From CAKSIW01 sp045576435 (GTDB lineage: Bacteria; Bacillota; Clostridia; Monoglobales; Monoglobaceae), in the NCBI GenBank assembly GCA_045576435.1, contig JAZNGL010000106.1, forward strand, positions 1-10,274: DNA of 10,274 nt, written 5' to 3'. This document shows, piece by piece, positions 6,674-10,274 of the stretch; position 1 is the stretch's first letter, and every line of letters starts with the position of its first letter. Both the position numbers and the translations under genes were made by a program. The notes under the pieces are model-generated. The model searched no databases and was not told the DNA's origin. It worked only from the letters and a program-made list of their open reading frames with translations.

Positions 6674-7416
6674 TATAATATACTTTGTAAAAATTGCTGA
6701 GTTCTTGGATTTTGAGGATTACTGAAGATTTCTTCAGGAGTTCCTTCTTCTGCAATTTGTCCATCGTACATAAAAATAATTCTATCGGCAACTTCACGTG
6801 CAAAACCCATCTCGTGAGTAACAACAATCATTGTCATTCCGTCGGCTGCGAGCTGCTTCATAACCGAAAGAACTTCCCCAACCATTTCAGGGTCGAGAGC
6901 TGAAGTTGGTTCATCAAAGAGCATAACCTCAGGATTCATACAAAGTGCACGAACAATAGCAACACGTTGCTTTTGTCCACCTGAAAGCTGTGATGGATAT
7001 GCTTCGGCACGGTCTGCAAGCCCAACTCTTTCGAGAAGATTAAGTGCATTTTTTTCTGCCTCTTCTTTCGACTGCTTGAGAAGCTTGATTGGTGCAAGTG
7101 TGAGATTTTCAAGAACATTCATATGTGGGAATAGGTTGAAATGTTGAAAAACCATACCCATTTTTTGCCTATGAAGATTGATGTTTGTTTTTGAGCTAGT
7201 TAGTTCCTTGTCCTCAAAGATAATTTTACCGGATGTTGGCACCTCAAGAAGATTTAAAGAACGAAGATATGTTGACTTACCACTTCCTGAAGGACCGATA
7301 ACAACAACAACTTCACCTTTTTTGATTTCGGATGTAACACCGTTTAAAGCTTTTAATTCACCATTGTTATAGTGTTTGCAGAGGTTTTCGGTTTGGATTA
7401 TAATATTATCTTTCAC
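6673..7416 (-). CDS. Polar amino-acid ABC transporter, ATP-binding protein
   Basis: Cytoplasmic ATPase of a GlnQ/HisP/ArtP-type importer, 247 residues. All nucleotide-binding elements are present: Walker A GPSGSGKST at 41-49, Q-loop Q91 in VFQHFNLFPH, signature LSGGQKQR at 144-151, Walker B VMLFDEP at 164-170 with catalytic E169, D-loop SALD at 172-175, and switch H201 in VVTHEMGFA. The AREVADRI stretch and an ending like PRTQQFLQSIL are typical of the amino-acid subfamily. The start is GTG, not ATG. AAAGGAGG lies about 10 bases upstream, inside the permease coding sequence, and the two genes overlap by 11 bases in different frames, which suggests translational coupling. The terminator begins at its stop codon. 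Substrate specificity cannot be read from this subunit. Confidence 0.95.
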   Translation of the reverse strand: MKDNIIIQTENLCKHYNNGELKALNGVTSEIKKGEVVVVIGPSGSGKSTYLRSLNLLEVPTSGKIIFEDKELTSSKTNINLHRQKMGMVFQHFNLFPHMNVLENLTLAPIKLLKQSKEEAEKNALNLLERVGLADRAEAYPSQLSGGQKQRVAIVRALCMNPEVMLFDEPTSALDPEMVGEVLSVMKQLAADGMTMIVVTHEMGFAREVADRIIFMYDGQIAEEGTPEEIFSNPQNPRTQQFLQSIL

Positions 7417-8101
7417 TCTTACGCAACCTCCTTTCGAGAATAGCGAGTAATTTAGTCATAATCATAACAACTGCAAGATAAACAAGAGCAACGAGCATAA
7501 TTGGATTTATGTTATCGTATGTAGTGTTTTTTATCTGATTTCCGGCTTTTGTCAAGTCGATTACAGCAACATATCCTGCAACAGAAGTTTCCTTAAGAAG
7601 AGCAATCATTTCATTGCCGATTGCAGGAAGTATGTTTTTGAATGCTTGTGGAAGAACTATAAGCCACATTGTACGTATTTTAGAAAATCCCAAAGAACGA
7701 CCTGCTTCAGTTTGTCCGGGGTCGATTGCCATAATACCTGAACGGATTATTTCAGCAACATAGGCACCTGAATTAATACCAAAGGTTATGATGGCAACCC
7801 ATGTTCCATCTTTTGCTGATACAAAAATGATAAAAAATGATATGAGTAACTGAACAACAACAGGCGTTCCACGGATTACTGTTAAATATACATTACATAA
7901 AAAATCCAAAGGTTTTAGCGCTTTGTTGCCGTCTGCAAAAACTTTTATAATTGCAATAATGGTGCCTATAATAACACCGATTATCAATGAACCAAAGGTT
8001 ATTATCAAAGTTTTTTCAAAACCATCAATAAGAATTTTATATCTGTCTGCAACGATAAAAGTTTCGTATAATTTGTTAAGCCAATTGTTAAACCAGTCCA
8101 T
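7406..8101 (-). CDS. Polar amino-acid ABC transporter, permease
   Basis: Inner-membrane permease of the HisM/GlnP class, 231 residues. It has helices at about 31-53 and 81-94, the RGTP signature at 77-80, INSGAYVAEIIRSGI at 109-123, the EAA cytoplasmic loop EAGRSLGFSKIRTMWLIVLPQAF at 132-154 that contacts the ATPase, and a last helix near 201-222. One permease gene in the cassette implies a homodimer. The frame is open to 8140, but that longer start falls in the intercistronic hairpin. The ATG at 8101 has GGAGG five bases upstream and is clearly the start. It is separated from the binding-protein gene by 80 bases holding two hairpins, and overlaps the ATPase gene by 11 bases. Confidence 0.95.
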   Translation of the reverse strand: MDWFNNWLNKLYETFIVADRYKILIDGFEKTLIITFGSLIIGVIIGTIIAIIKVFADGNKALKPLDFLCNVYLTVIRGTPVVVQLLISFFIIFVSAKDGTWVAIITFGINSGAYVAEIIRSGIMAIDPGQTEAGRSLGFSKIRTMWLIVLPQAFKNILPAIGNEMIALLKETSVAGYVAVIDLTKAGNQIKNTTYDNINPIMLVALVYLAVVMIMTKLLAILERRLRKSER

Positions 8102-8114
8102 TTTTCCTCCTAAC

Positions 8115-8133
8115 TTCACGTTTAAAACGTGAA
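8115..8133 (-). promoter_or_regulatory. 19-base near-perfect palindrome before the permease gene
   Basis: TTCACGTTTAAAACGTGAA is an inverted repeat, with 9-base arms around a single central base. In RNA it can form at least a TTCACG/CGTGAA stem. It lies four bases upstream of the permease GGAGG site, so it may affect permease translation or mRNA decay. As DNA it could be an operator for a dimeric regulator, but no promoter overlaps it. Confidence 0.5.
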
Positions 8134-8137
8134 TGTG

Positions 8138-8170
8138 CAAAAGCGACGCAGAAGACCTGCGTCGCTTTTG
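8138..8170 (-). terminator. Strong intercistronic hairpin (attenuating terminator)
   Basis: A perfect 14-bp stem pairs 8138-8151 (CAAAAGCGACGCAG) with 8157-8170 (CTGCGTCGCTTTTG) around a five-base loop. It begins 11 bases after the binding-protein stop codon. Its T-run is part of the stem and only four long, so termination should be partial. Such hairpins commonly let the binding protein be made in excess over the membrane subunits. Confidence 0.75.
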
Positions 8171-8181
8171 AGAATGTTTAA

Positions 8182-8931
8182 TTATTCAACGTCAAGCGGC
8201 AAATCGTATTTTTCAAAAATTTTCTGTAATGTGCCGTCAGCCTTGATAGCTGCAAGAGCTTCATTTACTTTTGCTGTGAGCTCATCATCGCCAAGTTCAA
8301 GTGCGATTGCATATGCTTCCTGAGTGAGAGCTTCGTCAAGAACAACTGTTGCACCGTTTTGTGCTGCAGAAAGGTTCTTTGCAACCTGGTCGTCAATAAC
8401 AACTGCGTCAACCTTACCGGTTGTGAGAGCAGAAACGGCCTCTGCACCTGTCTTGAAAGACTGAATGTTATATCCGTTGTCTAAGAGATACTGCTCGCCT
8501 GTTGTTCCTTCCTGACAAGAAACAGTTTTTCCTTCCAAATCAGCAGCCTTAACTATTTCGCTATCCTTAACAACAATGATTGCCTGAGATGCTTTATAAT
8601 AGTCATCTGAGAAGTTCATGTTCTTTCTACGCTCATCATTTGCTGTGATACCTGAAATTGCAACATCATATTTGCCTGTTGCAGCGCCTGTGAGGGCTGC
8701 ATCAAAATCCATGTTTGTAATTTCAAGGGTAAGACCCATTTTTTCTGCGAGAGCTTCAGCCATTTCTATCTCTGCACCGACAATTTTGTCGCCTTCAAGA
8801 TATTCAAATGGAGGGAACTCTGCATTTGTTGCTACTGTGAATGTTGTTTTTGCTTCTTCGTTTGCTCCACAACCTGCAAGTGCTACTGTGAGCATGATAG
8901 CTGCAAGAGCTAGTGTGATGATTTTTTTCAT
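8182..8931 (-). CDS. Polar amino-acid ABC transporter, substrate-binding lipoprotein
   Basis: Extracytoplasmic solute receptor of family 3 (SBP_bac_3, GlnH/HisJ/ArtJ type), 249 residues. It starts with a lipoprotein signal peptide: MKK, a hydrophobic stretch, and the lipobox LAGC at 18-21, so C21 would be lipidated. The mature part opens with FTVATNAEFPPFEY, then KIVGAEIEMAEALAEKMG, MDFDAALTGAATGKYDVAISGITANDERRKNMNFSDDYY and LEGKTVSCQEGTTGEQY, the usual two-lobe arrangement. A late DAVVIDD segment probably supplies the acidic residue that binds the amino group of the substrate. The ligand cannot be fixed from sequence alone; arginine, another basic amino acid, glutamine or cystine are all possible. 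AGGAGG lies about 7 bases before the ATG. It is the first gene of the importer operon, with the promoter about 45 bases upstream. Confidence 0.95.
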   Translation of the reverse strand: MKKIITLALAAIMLTVALAGCGANEEAKTTFTVATNAEFPPFEYLEGDKIVGAEIEMAEALAEKMGLTLEITNMDFDAALTGAATGKYDVAISGITANDERRKNMNFSDDYYKASQAIIVVKDSEIVKAADLEGKTVSCQEGTTGEQYLLDNGYNIQSFKTGAEAVSALTTGKVDAVVIDDQVAKNLSAAQNGATVVLDEALTQEAYAIALELGDDELTAKVNEALAAIKADGTLQKIFEKYDLPLDVE

Positions 8932-8975
8932 TTTTAATTCCTCCTAAAATGTTTTTTTATACATTGTATGTGAAT

Positions 8976-9004
8976 ATAATATACCATTTCTTAACGTTTG
9001 TCAA
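8976..9004 (-). promoter_or_regulatory. Promoter of the amino-acid ABC operon
   Basis: Read on the - strand: a perfect -35 element TTGACA (8999-9004), a 17-base spacer, and TATTAT (8976-8981) as the -10 element, five of six to consensus. The start of transcription would be near 8969, giving a leader of about 38 bases. This is the strongest promoter match in the window. Confidence 0.85.
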
Positions 9005-9007
9005 GTG

Positions 9008-9048
9008 TTTTTTGCATAAATATTACATTTTTTTTGCATAAAAATACA
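9008..9048. repeat. Tandem A/T-rich direct repeat, possible ArgR sites
   Basis: TTTTTTGCATAAA occurs at 9008-9020 and again at 9030-9042, 22 bases apart, just upstream of the -35 element of the importer promoter. On the + strand each copy starts an element resembling the ARG-box core TGAATWWWWATTCA: 9013-9026 matches 11 of 14 and 9035-9048 matches 12 of 14. The spacing is close to that of paired ARG boxes. An A-tract UP element is the main alternative. Confidence 0.4.
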
Positions 9049-9077
9049 GTACTTATATACAATTGGTGTTTTTCTTT

Positions 9078-9112
9078 AAAAAAAGCGGCATAGCTACCGA
9101 GCTATGCCGCTT
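9078..9112 (-). terminator. Terminator of groEL
   Basis: A perfect 13-bp stem pairs 9083-9095 (AAGCGGCATAGCT) with 9100-9112 (AGCTATGCCGCTT) around a four-base loop. On the - strand it runs into seven Ts (9084-9078). It begins 13 bases after the groEL stop, a classic intrinsic terminator. Confidence 0.93.
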
Positions 9113-9125
9113 AAAAATCTGCGAA

Positions 9126-10274
9126 TTAATACATTCCGCCACCTGCGCCTGCCATTGCAGCGGCTGCAGCTGCTTCACCTGCCGGATCAGGTTTGTTTGC
9201 AACAACACTTTCGGTTGTGAGAACCATAGAAGCAACAGATGCTGCATTCTGGAGTGCTGAACGTGTAACCTTAGTTGGGTCAACAATACCGTTCTTAAGC
9301 ATATCCATATATTCTTCGGTGAGTGCATTAAAGCCAACGCCGATTTCACTTGATTTAATCTTGTTAACGATTACTGAACCCTCAAGACCTGCATTGAAAG
9401 CAATCTGACGAACAGGTTCTTCTAAAGCACGAAGAACGATTGAAGCCCCTGTTTTCTCATCGCCACTTAAGGTATTCATGAGCGCTTCAACTGCAGGGAT
9501 TGCATTGATGAATGCAGTACCGCCGCCGGCAACAATACCTTCTTCAACAGCAGCACGGGTTGCAGCGAGAGCGTCTTCAATTCTGAGTTTCTTTTCTTTC
9601 ATTTCGACTTCTGTTGCAGCACCAACCTTGATTACAGCAACACCGCCTGAAAGTTTAGCAAGTCTTTCCTGAAGTTTTTCTCTGTCGAACTCAGAAGTTG
9701 TATCTTCAATTTGTGTTTTAATCTGCTTAACACGATTTTGAATCTTTTCTGCATCGCCTGCTCCATCAACGATAATTGTGTTTTCTTTTTGGACTTTAAT
9801 CTGACGAGCACGACCAAGCTGGTCAATTGTTGTTTCTTTGAGATCAAGACCTAATTCTTCGGAAATTACAGTACCATTTGTGAGAATTGCAATATCCTCA
9901 AGCATAGCTTTTCTTCTGTCGCCAAAGCCAGGAGCTTTAACTGCAACACATGTGAATGTTCCACGAAGTTTATTAACAATCAAAGTTGAAAGTGCTTCAC
10001 CTTCGATGTCTTCAGCAATAATAAGAAGTTTTTTACCTTGCTGAACAATTTGTTCAAGAAGAGGAAGAATTTCCTGTATGTTTGCAATCTTCTTATCTGT
10101 TATCAAGATATAAGCATCATCGATTACGGCTTCCATTTTTTCTGTATCGGTTACCATATATGGTGTGATATATCCTCTGTCAAACTGCATTCCTTCAACA
10201 ACCTCTGAATATGTTTCAGCGGTTTTAGATTCTTCAACAGTGATAACGCCATCACTTGTAACCTTTTCCATAGC
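9126..10274 (-). CDS. groEL: Chaperonin GroEL (C-terminal part, cut by window edge)
   Basis: Group I chaperonin subunit; tetradecamers with GroES refold proteins using ATP. The visible 382 residues begin inside the gene with AMEKV, equivalent to about residue 165 of E. coli GroEL, so the equatorial N-terminus and the ATP-contacting DGTT motif lie beyond the window. Present are the end of the intermediate domain, the apical domain starting with EGMQFDRGYITPYM (its Y-x-T-x-Y matches the substrate-binding Y199/Y203 region), VKAPGFGDRRKAMLEDIA, the ATP-site VAGGGTAF near 278-285 of the visible part, and DPTKV near the end. The C-terminal tail is alanine-rich and ends GAGGGMY with only one GGM unit. 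Nothing suggests breakage; the frame is open to the last base. The usual CIRCE operator and groES would lie upstream, out of view. Confidence 0.97.
   Translation of the reverse strand, partial: AMEKVTSDGVITVEESKTAETYSEVVEGMQFDRGYITPYMVTDTEKMEAVIDDAYILITDKKIANIQEILPLLEQIVQQGKKLLIIAEDIEGEALSTLIVNKLRGTFTCVAVKAPGFGDRRKAMLEDIAILTNGTVISEELGLDLKETTIDQLGRARQIKVQKENTIIVDGAGDAEKIQNRVKQIKTQIEDTTSEFDREKLQERLAKLSGGVAVIKVGAATEVEMKEKKLRIEDALAATRAAVEEGIVAGGGTAFINAIPAVEALMNTLSGDEKTGASIVLRALEEPVRQIAFNAGLEGSVIVNKIKSSEIGVGFNALTEEYMDMLKNGIVDPTKVTRSALQNAASVASMVLTTESVVANKPDPAGEAAAAAAMAGAGGGMY

Noticed and set aside
8102..8140. Thirteen-residue N-terminal extension of the permease
   Set aside because: It would be encoded by the intercistronic palindrome and would start inside the 14-bp hairpin. 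The ATG at 8101 has GGAGG at ideal spacing.
9053..9349. A 98-codon open frame on the - strand overlapping the groEL end and terminator
   Set aside because: It is an out-of-frame shadow of groEL that runs through the groEL terminator.

Overview
The window looks like chromosomal DNA from a low-GC, Gram-positive member of the Clostridia (Bacillota). The grounds are the AT-rich composition, strong AGGAGG/AGAAAGG-type ribosome binding sites, a DivIVA-family coiled-coil protein, a short ThiI without a rhodanese domain, a type III pantothenate kinase, an ECF-type S component, and an amino-acid binding protein anchored as a lipoprotein. I cannot name a genus. I see no insertion sequence, phage gene, CRISPR array, tRNA or rRNA, and no gene-free stretch over 300 bases. 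This is core chromosome rather than an accessory island.

Layout. On the + strand: a DivIVA-like protein (1-579), a hairpin terminator, then an apparent operon of cysteine desulfurase (nifS/iscS-like), thiI and full-length cinA (about 723-4400). The first two form a sulfur-relay pair that would make 4-thiouridine in tRNA. On the - strand, converging on cinA, is a three-gene unit with its own promoter at about 6595-6623. In transcription order it holds coaX (type III pantothenate kinase), an ECF transporter S component that may import pantothenate, and tcdA (t6A37 dehydratase). Further right on the - strand is a complete polar amino-acid ABC importer. It has a near-consensus promoter (8976-9004), a binding lipoprotein, a strong intercistronic hairpin, a permease, an ATPase whose GTG start overlaps the permease end, and a terminator. 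The right edge is the C-terminal two-thirds of groEL on the - strand, ending in a strong terminator.

How the genes fit together. NifS and ThiI serve tRNA thiolation, and TcdA, which lies close by, modifies the same class of molecule; in E. coli TcdA (CsdL) is linked to a cysteine desulfurase. CoaX plus the S component suggests vitamin B5 uptake followed by the first step of CoA synthesis. The ABC cassette is a self-contained amino-acid importer. The less ordinary signals are regulatory: a possible H-type pseudoknot just before the thiI ribosome binding site, a terminator with almost no room for a promoter between it and nifS, a tandem A/T-rich repeat resembling ARG boxes upstream of the transporter promoter, and a double hairpin between the binding-protein and permease genes. 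I found no clear sign of an undescribed multi-gene system.
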